This document shows, one piece after another, positions 46,772-59,598 of a DNA stretch of 64,000 nt. This DNA comes from Incurvaria masculella. Its lineage: Eukaryota; Arthropoda; Insecta; Lepidoptera; Incurvariidae. Under the pieces are notes generated by a model. That model ran no database searches. It was not told the DNA's origin and saw nothing but the letters and a program-made list of their open reading frames with translations. The stretch lies in assembly GCA_946894095.1 (NCBI GenBank), contig OX335651.1:6346501-6410500 (forward strand), read 5' to 3'. The translations under genes and the position numbers were made by a program. Position 1 is the first letter of the stretch; every line of letters starts with the position of its first letter.

Positions 46772-47760
46772 CGAGCGATAGTATTAATGTATTTTGTATT
46801 ACGATGAATGTTTCTATCGTCATCAATACTTTTTTATTTAATTATAGGTACTGGCAGAAACTGTTTTTACCAACGAAAACTTTCAACATTTACTATTATA
46901 AAAGTTAAATAATTATTATTATAGCCTTATACACTAAATCAAGTAAAACAATATTTTTAAATTTCTAAGTTGTTTTTTCTTAGTGCCACCCACTGCAGGG
47001 CTTTGGCCTCTCTTGACCATATAGGTCTTGAGGTTTGGTCATTTAAAGTTAAATATATACAACAAAAGCAAAACTAAACCAAAACTAATAAAAATATAAG
47101 TTACTTATGGTCAACTTCAGATGACACAGTACGCCACATTATTATGTAAATGTCATGTCCCGCCCCCCTCCTTACAACACAAAGGACACAAAACTATTTC
47201 CTCCGAGAAAGTTTCGACGAGATAAAGCACCCCTCACACCTAGGGCCGGGGAAAGAAGCCACGGTAGTCATATCTCTCAGTTATTTTCACAGATGAAATA
47301 TGCGGCAATTTCTTTGAATAATACATGGGCAATATATCATGCGGGGCGGTCGTGGGACGGCACGGGGTGGCTGAATTCAGCGTGGCGGTGCTACGGCGTA
47401 GCGCGGAGGCGCGCGACGGTGCTCGTAGAGGGTCTACGGGCGATGTGGAATATGTTATTTGGGGAAAATAACATAGTGGATGTAAGGATACTCACGACTT
47501 TTGGGTGAAAACTAGCTTTTGGCCTCGGTGCCAGGCGTCACTCGTTCTGTGTGTAATAGCGATTCGAAATTATTAAAATAGCAACAATATTTTTGTTTCC
47601 AATAGATGCTCTTAAAAATAGATTATAGAATATAGAACTTAATGAATCTATTTACTGTGAGAGTTATATTGAATTAAATATAGTTTTTCGTATTAATCAA
47701 TCGACCAACAAGCAAAGGAAGCAATCTTTTTGCGGGAAGTGCTTCCACATACTCCGCCAC
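46772..47760. other. Gene-free intergenic DNA with one GC-rich island
   Basis: The island at about 47340-47455 lies within a 117-codon frame (47155-47508). The encoded product is basic, without recognisable domain, and lacks a family match in memory, so it is not called as a gene. Confidence 0.4.
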
Positions 47761-48110
47761 TACTATTCAAAGGAATGTGATATGTATGCATAATCGACCG
47801 TGAAGCAAGGGCACATTCATTGAAGAAAGAGCCCAGTAAAAATAACTACTTTACAAATATACGGCAAGGCTGGATCCGAACCAGCAAAACATACCATTCG
47901 CGGGTATTGCGTCTACCGATTTCGCCACCGTCTGTATACCCATAATTTGGAATTCTCCTATAGTCCCTCCTCCCGTAATGAATGCCTCCTACTAACACAG
48001 TATTTAGGATTACACCTACATACATTTATTCAACGCTTCATCTGCGTTGCGGACATTGAACGTAAAGATTGAACATTCAAACATATTGCCGTCGTCACAT
48101 TCCTTGGAAT
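47761..48110 (-). repeat. tRNA-Leu-like SINE family, best-preserved boxes
   Basis: On the minus strand GGTGGCGAAATCGGTAGACG (A box) is followed ~45 bases later by CTGGTTCGGATCCAGCC, a near-consensus B box with self-complementary flanks like a T stem-loop. The rest matches 45655-45960 in inverse order: GTGAAGCAAGGGCACAT at one end, and ATGAATGCCTCCTACTAACAC with TTCAACGCTTCATCTGCGT at the other. Confidence 0.65.
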
Positions 48111-48624
48111 AAGCTACGTACCCGCTTAGTACGAAAAAGTATATAAACTCAAAACCAAAGGTCCTCAAAAATCCGCCAAGTCATCAAATCGACTTCGATC
48201 TTCGCGGCCCGCCGTAATCCGCCCCGAGCTTTCCCAAAATGATAATTTATCACCGCCGTACATTGTTGGCGATGCGTCGCGCAGCGAACCACCTGGCTGA
48301 CAAATGCTGTTATTATCTGCGATGAACCGCGTCATATATCTCGCTCATAATGGCGTCTTCGCCGCGGGCGGGACATTGTACGGCCGCGCCGAGTGTCGCA
48401 CGCAGCCCGTGCGGGGTCGCCCACAGCCAGCCAGCCGAGCGGAAACTGCTCGCTGATCTTGAGGGCTGAGCTTTTATTTTGGGTCTTTATTTTTATACTT
48501 GCTTCGATAATGCTTGCATTTTTTTTATATTTCAATTGATATGAAAATATTTTCGGTTATACAGTGTTTGATTATCGCTTACTTGTTTAAGTCGACGTTT
48601 CGTCCTACGCATTGTGGACTTAGC
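48111..48624. other. Intergenic DNA with GC-rich island
   Basis: About 48180-48460 is GC-rich with CGCCG and GCCAGCCAGCC words. No gene. Possible regulatory island. Confidence 0.4.
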
Positions 48625-48785
48625 CAGGTTTTCACGATTGTTCTGATTTATTTTAATTGACACTCAAAAGACTTTTATTACTAAAGTGCTGATTATCCTG
48701 TACTGGTATTTATTGCAAGCTGCTAACAAATTCCCTTAATATGGTGATAATCAGCAGTACCTAGATGAAAAAGGCCCTTAAAGAA
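48625..48785 (+). repeat. MITE family F, copy 2
   Basis: TTAGCCAGGTTTTCAC at the left, TTTTATTACTAAAGTGCTGATT and CTGTACTGGTATT in the middle, and GATGAAAAAGGCCCTTAA at the right. Weak inverted termini. Non-coding. Confidence 0.55.
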
Positions 48786-50352
48786 GTAAGCGATAATTAT
48801 ACCACTGTCTATCCGCAAAAATTTTAATAATTATGTGTAACAACAGTAAATGTATAAGTAAACATTTGTATTTGAATTGGACAAGATTCTTTGCAAATCT
48901 AGTAGGTTGTTTACGGATATTATCGAACTGAGTGATCCGTCCGAGTTCTTACCTAAAACTGGGCTTACAGAACTTCGATGTTACGTAAAAACGTGAAATC
49001 CCATACAAGTTTTTAGTACTTATTCTATGACTTACTTTTTCGAGCAGTCAAAATCAACTCGGACTTGCGATTTGTATGAAAACGCGGAGTCGGCGTATAT
49101 GGCAACGTCAAAATATTTACAGCCACGTTTAGTAAGCTGTCAAATCAAACTCGGACTCGCAAATGCTAGTTCGCATAATGCCTACTGCGCGCTCTTCAAT
49201 TTCTCTACACATTTGAAAACGCTAGTCGATTGGTTTGGCGTGAACGCCAATTTAGATGACCAGTTGGACTAGGAACTCTGAACATGATTTTATGCAATTA
49301 CATGCTTCTTATTATAAAACTGGACATTGATAGCTCATACAACACCTGCTGTAATAGCTTAAGACCCTACATCGGAACCATGTTCCATGCCAGGAAAACA
49401 CGGACAATTTTCATTATCACTTTGAGTAACTCTACCACATATAGTAAGGAAAGGACCTACAATAATACTAGAAAATCGAACTTCAGCCTGCCTCAACTGT
49501 CGAACTGTCACCCATCCGGAACCTCACCGCGCACAGTGTTGTTGAACCTCGTAGACGGAACACTGGACAGCCGAGGCTGATTAATATTTTGCGTACGGAA
49601 TATCGCATTAACCGCAGTTTTCGTAATTTTTCGTCTTATGAATGTAGAATGAAAAATGATTACTGAATTTTTTGAATTAAAAATAAATTAGGAAAAGAAT
49701 ATGTGACATATTTGTTTTTTACATTTAGCTTTTTATTGAGAATTTTTCTGCTGAATTAATCGACAGTAAGTGCCAATTATGAAAAATGTTCCCGTTTTGA
49801 AACACTGTATGAAAAAAGTACTTTACAATTTTATTTAGGTCAGTTTCGTGGTACCTGTAATCGTAGATACCGTATATGTTAACCTGTATTCGAAGCGGTG
49901 AGGAGCCTGTAAATAGAGCACAATAATATCTACCCACCCCTTCGGCGAAATGGGGCGATGTCATGGCATGATGTACCGAACGAACTTGCCAGCATTCATT
50001 ACATTTGGCGGCGGAGGACGGAAGAATGACAAGACAGGCACCAGATGGTATCGAAACCATGATTGACGCAGGATACGCCGCCAGTAAATTACCTCCTTTG
50101 TGAGCGTTAATAGTTTTCTATAAAACGTTACCATTTCATGTTTCTCTGAAAAGCTTATTGTTGTGACGTAAGGAGCTTATGTCGGACGTGAGACGAATGA
50201 GTTCTGTCACACTTTATTATTAACATTTGAAGTTAGATGCGGTGTGTGGGACTGCTTTATGATGTATTTATTATTCATATTAGATAGATATATTTAAAAA
50301 AATGTCTATACCTGCATTAATGTTTAATGCACATTTTATAGCATGATATTAG
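48786..50352. other. Gene-free intergenic DNA
   Basis: Several 80-110-codon frames (49027-49272, 49284-49580, 49725-50060 minus) lie here. They do not overlap in a coherent exon pattern and show no domain motif. None is called. Confidence 0.4.
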
Positions 50353-50775
50353 ATATTAACACACTTCATCGCTGAAGGAATTAAGTACCATGCCAAGATC
50401 TAAATTTTTCGAACACGGCTGCATTCAACCGGATGGAAAACATACAAAATGTTTCACAACATAGCAGGGAAAGATCTATAGGGTAGAAAATTATAGAATC
50501 GACTCCCTTTCGAGATATTTATCCCATCTTGGGGTCAATAAAATATAATGTGAAGAAGCACCTGGCTGGCCGACATTGTTATCGCAACTCCCATTTTAAA
50601 GCCCATGGGCGTTGTTGGGCACATGTAGGGCTTATATTGCACGTTAAGGCACGCTTAACACAACACACATCTGGCATTCGTGACGAAATGCACAAATCCA
50701 ACTAAGAAAGAGAAGGAGAGTGGTCTATGAACGGGGCGGGGATTGCGCCCATGACGTCTCGCATGAAAAGCAAGT
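50353..50775 (-). repeat. SINE-like family D, diverged, with tRNA-like head
   Basis: 50375-50445 (minus) carries body words (CCATCCGGTTGAATGCAGCCGTG, TACTTAATTCCTTCAGCGATG). 50660-50775 (minus) carries the alternative head (TTCTCTTTCTTAGTTGGATT, GCATTTCGTCACGAATGCCAG), preceded by a GCGAGACGTCATGGGCGCAATC segment that is weakly tRNA-like. The part between them is not recognised. Confidence 0.5.
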
Positions 50776-51240
50776 CCCTGCGGCCTAACCTACAACCCTC
50801 AACTACCTAACCTCAACAAGTCATGTTTAAAGTTTCGTTCACATAATATGTTATGCTAATAGTGTTATTTTTATTTAGGTCGCCGCTTAGCATATAATAA
50901 ATAGATTTTGAGATTACGTCTACGTTGCAATTTATTATTCATGTATGCATCCATTTAAATAAATACTACTCAAATCAATAAACATTATAGATTCAGACCA
51001 TTCCTGACTGTCGTAACAAATGTTGACTGCTAAGATCTACGATATTTTATGAAATAATTTTTGAAAAATAATTGTAATGTAAATAATAATTAAAGCAAAT
51101 ACGTTTATTTACCCGTTTATGAGAAGACATTTCCGAAAATGCAAGGCAATTAAAAGTAAATTATTAAAAAATTACAAGCAAACAAAAAATAAGTTAACAA
51201 ATTAAAACGATCATAACATGTTTGTTAATCATGGAAACAT
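50776..51240. other. AT-rich spacer
   Basis: No gene recognised. Confidence 0.4.
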
Positions 51241-51402
51241 TTAGCCTAGTTTTCACCAAGTGATGATTTACCTTAATCCACACTTAAAGGGCCTTTATTA
51301 CTAAAATGCCGATTATCTTGTACTGGTATTGAAAACAAGCTGGCAAGTAAGGCCCTTAATATGCAATTAAACTAATCAACACATAGTGAAATAGACCCTT
51401 AA
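51241..51402 (+). repeat. MITE family F, copy 3
   Basis: TTAGCCTAGTTTTCACCAAG, CACTTAAAGGGCC, TTTATTACTAAAATGCCGATT and TTGTACTGGTATT, then GGCCCTTAATATGCAATTAA and an imperfectly inverted end CACATAGTGAAATAGACCC. Non-coding. Confidence 0.6.
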
Positions 51403-52670
51403 AGTTCAAAAGTGACTATTATAGAAAACCTATATTGGAAAAGCAGCTGCGAGACCTTTTCGAATTTCACACTAATTAGCCCACACATTTCAAGCTATAA
51501 TCACTGAGCCCACCACGGTCTAATGGCTTCGAGCGACACCTGCTCTTTTTTTTAAAGCACACTTTTTCCACAAGTCACTTCTTGTTCGAAACGAGGCGAC
51601 TGGGTCAACAAAGCGAATTTATAATTTATCACGGGGTATGTCCCCTGACTTTTGAAAGGGAGATAATATATGGGAGCATTAGGAACATAATGGATCGTTC
51701 ACAGTGACTCGTTTGTCACCGCGGCCGCTCTCGCGGACGTCGGGGTTTGACAGTGTGAGCTGATCTATTATGTTTTGTGGCTGGACGAATAGTGTTCTCA
51801 AACTGTTTAGGGATTATCATCCTTCATCCTTTGGAAATTTTATATGATTAAAAATACATACATAATCAATGCATATACCATATTTATTAGACGCCAGCGT
51901 TTTTTCATTTATACATGACTGAATCAAGCTTTTCTAAAAAAAATACCATACGTATATATTGATGAATAGGCAGGCAGGCATATGCAAGTTGCAACACATA
52001 CAAAGTTACTAACACAATAAAGAATTAAAACACACTTTGAGGGCCACAGTTAAAAGCAATGCTTTCAAAGGAACACCATCATCATTAACAAAAGCACAGC
52101 CCCATTATTCTCTATGAACGAGCTTTAAACTTTCCGAAACATGTGCCGAAAGGACGCACTCAACTAAATGAATTCACGGAAAAAATATCTTTAACGGTAA
52201 TGAAATAAGACTCAATAGGTAACGGCCATAGGTTCTCGCTGCGATTTTGTTAACTTAGCAGCCCTACTGACGTACCACTACAAAATGGCCTAAGACTAGT
52301 ATTCGAAAAATTCAAATGAAACCCTTACGTGATACAATTTAGTTTACATATGAAAAGGCGAAAATCGTTGCATTTGTGGACTTATAATGAGGTGAGGGGA
52401 TACGTGACGTGGATGGATCAAGTCTATTCTCATCGGGTTTGACAAAGCGACAAGATGACACTTGGAGAATTACACAACACATGTAAATATGTAATTGACA
52501 ATAACACGCGAGCATTTTAAATTGGACAACGAGGTGGGTTTTAAAATATGAAAGTCGCAGTCTGTTCGGAAATGTAAAAAAATACAAAACAGAATATAAA
52601 GAGAGTATGACCGAATACTTGTTTTTGGAAATTAAAGGCAAAACAAAATACTGGTTTTATTCTAAAATAG
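51403..52670. other. Gene-free intergenic DNA
   Basis: No gene. A short CG-rich patch lies at about 51715-51750. A 100-codon minus frame at 52339-52641 lacks any motif. Confidence 0.45.
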
Positions 52671-53008
52671 TTTTTAGGGTTCCGTATCCAAAGGGTAAAA
52701 ACGGAACCCTAATACTAAGCCACCGCTGTCCGTCCGTCCGTCGGTCCGTCCGTCCGTCCGTCCGTCCGTCCGTCCGTCCGTCCGTCCGTCCGTCTGTCCG
52801 TCTGTCACAGGGCTGTATCTCATGAACCGTAAGAGGTAGGAAGCTGAAATTTTCACAGATTATGTATTTATTTTGCCGCTATAATAACAAATAGGTAACA
52901 TTATAAAATAATAAAAATTAAAGGGGGGCCCCATACAAAAAACATGTTTCCTGTACGATCGTACGGAACCCTTCGTGTGCGAGTCCGACTCGTACTTGGC
53001 CGGTTTTC
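52671..53008 (-). repeat. GGTTCCGTAC repeat family, copy 4, with CCGT microsatellite
   Basis: TTTTTAGGGTTCCGTATCC at the left, a CCGT array at about 52728-52805 (the longest in the window), TATTTTGCCGCTATAATAAC, then CGTACGGAACCC and CTTGGCCGGTTTT at the right. Frames full of SVRP or DGRT repeats are translated microsatellite. Confidence 0.85.
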
Positions 53009-54623
53009 AATTTATGTGTAGACGAATTAATTACAACCAAACAACTCTCTAATACGAGTGCATTAAAATTTGTATGCCAATGTAATTATACACATTTAAC
53101 ATGGAATACAAATATTTCAGCAGTTAATTATGAAGGCAAAATAAGCAAAATTTTCCAATATTATAAGAAAAACCCCCTTTATCAGAAGGCCACGTGATGA
53201 AATCTTCTTGGAACAGGAAAACTTTTTTGAGATCGAAAATATAGAACAGGAATATTTTGCCTAATTTTGCCAACTGGATCAACAGACTCGTAACTCCAAT
53301 TGGATTTGTCTTTTCACTGTCGGTTTGTTATTAGCTATCCATGTTCAGTTACATAAACAACCTTTAACTCAAGAAACCGTTTAATCATCGGGTAAACTCA
53401 TTTAATAAAAACCTAAATGAATCCGGCAATATCTATGCTTTATTTCCCTAACCAAAACATGGTCGATAAATGTATCCTCAGAGACCTAACCTCAACATGC
53501 ATTGCCGATAGAGCTGTGCAAACAGCGCCGAAAGCGATAACGCAACGCCATCCGTCACTGTCGCGCTCGAGCGCGGCGTATACTCGCGTCTCGCTCTAGC
53601 GAGTAGCATCTGGCGGGTGGACGAATAAATAACGTGATTGTTAGCTGTGGAAACTGACATGACTATTTGCAACTTTAGTTTCTTGCTACATGATCGATGA
53701 TTCTCCTTGAATCCCTTACATTTCCTAGAATCCCTTCGATTTTTCTTGACTGTTTTGTTTTGTTTAAGAATTGATATAAATATAATAAGAATAGCTGTGT
53801 GAATAGATTTGGTCATAAGTTCGTGTGTGTATGTTATCGATAGGACATTTCTTTTGATGATTTGATATCTAAGTAAGTTTATAGAATATATTAAAGTATC
53901 TTAGGTTTCCCAGTAATGTGGTTCCAAACGCGTCCAGACCACACAAAGTTTCTTGCTAAAACACACAAAAAGTCAAGGAGTTAGAGGCACTAGTTATTTA
54001 TAAATATTCAAGCCATGGAGGATGTGGATAAATATTTTAGTATATAGATTTTTTATTAATATATTTGTTTATAAATTCTATATTTTATGTATAATTTATA
54101 TATACATGTAATGTAGTTCTTTTATACGTGTGTATGTCACTCAAATTCTCTTAAATGGGTAAACCGATTTTGATGATTTTTTTTGCGTATTTGAGTAGGT
54201 CTGTGGACGCTTTATATTCACGGTTGAAACCGGTAGGTGGGAGTGATCGAGTTCTAGGATTTTTTATTTTTTGCAACGTTTGGGCTGGAAACGTTTGTCG
54301 GCTAACTTCTGATTGTTTTTGCAAGAAAACGAACAAAAGTAAAATTCTGAAAACAATTTGGTTAAAATATTTTATCATATATTTTGGATATTGGGAGATT
54401 ATTATTATTGACATAATTAGTGCCATGAAGTCTATTTGTTGAGATTTTTTTTTTAAGAAATTTGGTATGGGCCGGACCGGTTCGGAACCCGGAACCCACT
54501 ATGTGATATGGAAAATTAAGATGATAGAAAATTAAAGTCATCAATACATTTTCTTTCAGAAAATGCGAACAGTTATTGGGCAAGAATTTTCAGTAGTCTA
54601 CACACGGTGTATTTATTATTTTA
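53009..54623. other. Gene-free intergenic DNA
   Basis: A short SINE family D tail (TTATTAGCTATCCATGTTCAG, about 53328-53350) and a GC-rich patch at about 53520-53610. No gene. Overlapping frames at 54151-54583 are chance. Confidence 0.4.
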
Positions 54624-54690
54624 TTAACCGACTTCGAAAAAAGGAGGAGGTTCTCAATACGTCGGAATCTTTTTTGTAACATTAGAAACC
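54624..54690 (+). repeat. TTAACCGAC element end
   Basis: TTAACCGACTTCGAAAAAAG, GGAGGAGGTTCTCAATACG and TCGGAATC match, in inverse orientation, the right end of the 20548-21481 transposon. The rest of the element is not clearly present. Confidence 0.6.
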
Positions 54691-55187
54691 AGAAATGATG
54701 AGCCGTGAAAAATTGTGCGTACTATAAACTGTAATTGGTACACATTCCTTAACGATAACGATTATGTAACATCGTAAAAAATATGCAAAAAACAACTTTA
54801 TTTTTCTTTTCTTCTTTTAATTATAAAAAAACATGGCTAAAGATAATTTTCGGAATTCCCTACGCCTATTGTACTGCCTGATTTCCGCAAAAGACGTAAG
54901 TTAATTCGACCCACTCGTGCCGTCTATAGGTGCGTAACATATTCAGCTAAATTGAAAAATACGAGCAGAGTTACCTATATACATATTTGACGCATTCACA
55001 TGACATGCCGTTTGACTTTCAGGCCGTGATCACACGGAGCGTATTTAACACCGTTCATACGAAAGCAATGGTTTTCAAGCAAAACGAAGCATTTTTTTTT
55101 CAATTTCATTTATTCCAACTACTGGTAGTCAAACTATACTAAGTTACGTCACAAACGACAGAGGACTCATTGAATGAAACTATAGTT
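54691..55187. other. Intergenic spacer
   Basis: No gene recognised. Confidence 0.4.
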
Positions 55188-55318
55188 AAAATGGCAATGA
55201 AAAAAAGTCCGTGTTTTCCATCCAGTTCAGTGTAGCCTTGCTCATAAAGGGGACGTCCTGGCATAGCACGTAATTCCTTCGGGAATGTGGTGTATTGGGC
55301 TAATATCATGAGTAGATG
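55188..55318 (+). repeat. SINE-like family D, 3' body fragment
   Basis: GTCCGTGTTTTCCATCCAGTTC, GTAGCCTTGCTCATAAAGG, GTAATTCCTTCGGGAATGTGG and TATTGGGCTAATATCATGAG. Confidence 0.75.
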
Positions 55319-57549
55319 TTGTAGGCTAAGCGAAAGAAACTCGGAACTTAAGGCGCTCCATCATAATCATCTTCCTCAAGATAAAAAAAAATAGTAGAGA
55401 GAGTCGATATCAACCATAGTTGTTAAATTATCATTATCGAAGCTATCTAAATAAAACATTTATTCAAATGTATATGCACTAAAATGTTAAATTAAAACAT
55501 AACAATTAAAATATATATTTAAAAATCAACCTAATAATGTATACCATTTCGAATATCTGGCGGTGTTAGCGGTGTTAGGGATCCCACTGGCTATCACAGA
55601 ACGAGTCTCAAGCGTATTTCTGTCATTTAGCTATCGCTAAATACCGACTTTGAGTATTCGTGTTATATATAAATAAACCTATAAACATTACTTGTCATTT
55701 TTACGTTTAATGAACAGTTTCAGTTCATCTCCTGTTGTTTATCCTAATGTTAAAGAAAGAAATTACCAACCATTTATCTTCGGCCGGTTTTTTTTTATTA
55801 TTTTTTATAAATAACCCTAATTTATAAATTTTATTATAATATATGTATTACTAATATTAAAGCCAATAATTAAGTTTAATGTTTTAAATTTGGCTAAAAT
55901 ATTTTACAACTGTATAATTTAGATATTGCAACGTTCCAAAACCGTGTGTGTGATAGAGAGAGGTTGTGTGTGTTATATGTTGACTTATGTGTAATATGAA
56001 TGTGTGTATGCCTTGAGTGTGCGTAATAATCGGAGATTCAGCAAACATCTGTGTCCGCCAGTGTGAACCGCGCCTGTGGCTCGACACGACGACGCAGCGC
56101 GTAAAGGACTGCCACAGCAGCGAGGACGGCGCGTAAAAGCGACCATAACTCAAATTTATACTCTCTTTTACGGCTTTTAACGACATTAGTACACCCCAGG
56201 CCGCGTCGCGGCTCCACAGTAATGCAGCCCGGTTATTTCCTCTAATATGTGTGTAATGTGTAGTTCTGCGAGATATATTGGGTACGTTAAGTTTTGTTGC
56301 GACAAGAACTACAGATTTAAGCTTAACACATCTCAACCGTCAAGTATAAATATATTTTGTAAGCAGGTATTAATTTATATTAATTATTGAGAATTAATTA
56401 GGAGGACAAAAATGTGATCAAGTCCATGATATATGCCTTTTTTTATTTGTAAACACAGTTTTAGCAGCTCATATTACGGATATAAGTAGATTAATTTAAA
56501 AAAAAAACCTTCAGCCTCCTCCAATTTATTTTATGTGCAAAATTTCAGAACATTATTTTTTAATTTGACTGAAGAAGAGGAACGAGCCGTTTGTAAGGAA
56601 CTTAATCACCTGATTATCCTTTTAAGAGGCCCGTTGACGCTAACGTTACGATATTTTGGTGTTATTTCAATGGTCATTTCAGAGCCGGTTAAGAATAAAT
56701 ACCAGTAAAAAAAATTCAATATCAAAGTTTGGACTATTATCTAGTGTATGACCGTCAAACTGGCTTAATGCGATGCTTATACTCTTAAAAAAAAAATAAG
56801 TTTGCAGACGCCCATTTACTAGGTTTTTGTTCCAGCGCTTGGAAATTATTCATGATTTATACAATTTTCTTTTTTAAAGTACAAGATTGCATATTTATCT
56901 AGTGAATAACCGTCAAAAAATTATGAAATGGCGAAAAATAGATTTTATAAATCGAAAACAATATTTTGCTTCCTCGCGCTCGCCATCAAGCAGCAAAATC
57001 GATTCTGACGCGCATTCAATAATGGACCCTAACGCAAATACAGTGTGTACAGAGGTCGCCTTTATCGTTTGTTTTCTGATCTCTGCCGACTAGTACCGCC
57101 CCTGACGTTGGGCTCTACGCACGTGGTTTCTGTGCTAGTTATTCTCTCAGTTTTTGCGGTGGTATTTGTTCAAATAACTCTAAAAATACACATCTTACGA
57201 ACTTATCCTTTTGGGAATACCTTGATTTACCTGTATTCTTCTTATTTAGTAAGTAAGAATCAAGTTATCTTTGTTGCATATTTTTTGTATGAAACAAATA
57301 TAGAGCACAGTAGAGGCATTCTGTGATAGAGGCGGCAGTCACGACTGACATTTTTTTTCAGCGTTCAACATAAACAATGAGCAACAAACGAAAATATTTA
57401 GGAAATGCTAGTCCGGTCCGCCTCAAGATAAAAAGACTCGGATTCATTTTTAATGACCGAAATAAAATTTAAGTAGATTTTGTTTATAATTTTACCCAAT
57501 GATTTATTCTGCCAATTCCCCGGAGGTATCTATGGGTAGAAATGATTTC
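55319..57549. other. Gene-free intergenic DNA
   Basis: A TG-rich tract at about 55943-56025 is followed by a GC-rich segment at about 56050-56230. A 150-codon minus frame (55884-56336) spans both, but the tract encodes the HTH-type repeats and no domain is visible, so it is not called. The rest is AT-rich. Confidence 0.45.
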
Positions 57550-57620
57550 CATCTTTTCATCCAATGCTATGGTATCGACCGGGATGGGCTTAACCCTACC
57601 ACCTAATAGGAAAAGGGGAT
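57550..57620 (-). repeat. SINE-like family D fragment
   Basis: Minus-strand CCTATTAGGTGGTAGGGTTAAG, CCCATCCCGGTCGATACCAT and AGCATTGGATGAAAAGATGG match the middle of the body. Confidence 0.55.
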
Positions 57621-57766
57621 TTTATAAAAGTCATATTTTAAGTCAATAAAGTCGTCAAAAGGAAACATTTGGATGTTTGGAAATAATGTATGCAGTAATA
57701 GTAATTTAATTATTAACCTATTTGTTAAAGGTTTTAATGTTTTTTTTTATTTTAACGCCAAAAACT

Positions 57767-58054
57767 AAAAAAACCGGCCAAGTGCGAGTCGGACTCGAAC
57801 ACGAAGGGTTCCGTACCATCGTACAAGATTTACCGCAAAACCAAAACAGTTTTTTGTATGGCTCCTTTAATTTTTATTATTTTATAAATTTACCTATTTG
57901 TTGTTATAGCGGCAAAATAAATACATAATCTGTGAAAATATCAGCTTCCTATCTGTTACGGTTCATGAGAAACAGCCCTGTGACAGACGGACGGACAGCG
58001 GAGGCTTAGTAATAGGGTTCCGTTTTCACCCTCTGGGTACGGAATCCTAAAAAT
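57767..58054 (+). repeat. GGTTCCGTAC repeat family, copy 5
   Basis: AAAACCGGCCAAGTGCGAGT at the left, GAAGGGTTCCGTACCATCG, TTATAGCGGCAAAATAAATA in the middle, a minimal GACGGACGGACAG run at 57984, and CTGGGTACGGAATCCTAAAA at the right. The shortest microsatellite of the family. Confidence 0.85.
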
Positions 58055-58214
58055 TGTTTTTGTTCTTAATCCTTTATTTTTCCAATGTGTTTTAAATTTA
58101 GTATAAAATGTTTAGAATATTTATAAAAATCTACAGTTTTGGATTTTACCATGGATTCTTCTGCTATGTAAATTTGTTTCGTCATTCTTTCGTTACCCAT
58201 TCGCTCCTCCCAGT

Positions 58215-58372
58215 TTTTTTTTATGCAACCTGACTAGGATGGGTAATAACACACAACTGCCGTTATGATATTAGCCCAATACACCACATTTTCGAAAGAA
58301 TTAGGTGCCAACCCAGAACCTTCCTTTACGCCTACACTGAACTGGATGGGAAACACGGAAAAAAATCATTGC
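58215..58372 (-). repeat. SINE-like family D, 3' body
   Basis: Minus strand: TTTTCCCATCCAGTTCAGTGTA, GGAAGGTTCTGGGTTGGCACC, AATTCTTTCGAAAATGTGGT, ATCATAACGGCAGTTGTGTG and CCATCCTAGTCAGGTTGCAT, ending in an A-run. Confidence 0.75.
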
Positions 58373-58661
58373 CGCTTCAAACATAGTTTCATGCTATAGT
58401 TATGAATACTATTATTAGAATAGCATAAATATGTTTCTTTACTTGACATAATATGTTAAAGTAATGACTTTTATGTTATACTTAAACCAATTTAAAAATA
58501 TTGAAGTCAGGTATATTAAATGATGTAAGAGGCTATAGCGGATATGACTAGCCGCCGCCACCCGCAACCTGTTTTGGCACTAGCATCACGGCCGAGTTAC
58601 TTGCGCTGGGTACGGATTGTGGTAAACACCTGCATGAGACGGGTGGTTTCATCGTTCCCAC
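58373..58661. other. Spacer with GC-rich patch
   Basis: GC-rich at about 58545-58620; otherwise AT-rich. No gene. Confidence 0.4.
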
Positions 58662-58822
58662 CAAAGATAATACTAATAATTACTTCATAATAGATGGCCA
58701 CCTTCACACAAAGTCTTCTCCTTTCGCAGTTGTTTGCCGGCAGCAATAAAACTAATGATACCTCAAGAATATTTACGCCAAATTAAGCTTAGCACTCTGC
58801 GCGGAAAGATGAAATTTTTTTT
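58662..58822 (-). repeat. Duplicated non-coding element, copy 1 (inverted)
   Basis: Read on the minus strand it aligns with 61531-61687. Conserved blocks are TAAGCTTAATTTGG, GTTTTATTGCTGCCGGCA, ACAACTGCGAAAGG and GGCCATCTATTA, plus a final 24-base block at 58662-58685 identical to 61664-61687 and 7943-7966. A central ~20 bases differ. There is no open frame. Confidence 0.7.
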
Positions 58823-59240
58823 GGCCAACCTAATCCATCCCTTTTTGAAAGATAAGAATGTTTGAGGTATATCTGTGTACTTTAGGCACTCTTTTACACA
58901 GGTCCTAAAAAAATTCAATAAGTCGAGCTTGAAGAAAAATTGGGGCATTTTTTGTCTAGTTGAGAACTCTACACCCGCAGTCTGTAAATACTGAATAACT
59001 TAAACTCGTAATGGCGTGAAGCCTAATCGGTCCAAAACAAAACACCTACTCACCAATAATGCTTGTCTATGAAAGGTATTGCAATATGATAATGCACTCT
59101 CTAAGGTAAATCTGGGAGTTCATATACCCTGTATAATAATAGGCTTCGGAAACATTGCTGTTTTCGTTCATAGGTTGCCAAACAAGGTATACACTGGACT
59201 TGGAAATTTTTAGTTTATCCGTTGCAACTCTCACCGATTT
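58823..59240. other. AT-rich spacer
   Basis: No gene recognised. Confidence 0.4.
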
Positions 59241-59598
59241 TTAACCGACTTCAAAAAAAGGAGGAGGTTATCAATTCGTCTGTATGTTTTTTTTTTTTTT
59301 TTTTTATGTTTGTTACCTCATAACTTTTTCCTGGGTGAACCGATTTTGATGATTATTTTTTATAAATTATAGCTAGTGCTTTCCAAGTGGTCCCATTTTA
59401 ATTTGGTTAAGTTCTGACAATGATATCCATGAGAAAATCATAAAAGTCTTAAATTTGTATTAAGATGTGCGCGACAAATGGACGAATAACTCAATATAAC
59501 GCCAACCGATTTCGGTGATTCTTTTTTTATTGGAAAGGACGTGTACAAATTAGTAAGTTTACTTCAGATTCACTAAAAATTAACAAATAAAAAAAAAA

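Noticed and set aside
47155..47508. 117-codon frame as a possible gene
   Set aside because: Begins in low-complexity basic sequence, no recognisable motif, no splice or poly(A) context; the open length follows from local GC content.
55884..56336. 150-codon minus-strand frame
   Set aside because: Spans a TG-rich tract that encodes repetitive His/Thr residues and a GC-rich patch; no domain, no homology recognised.
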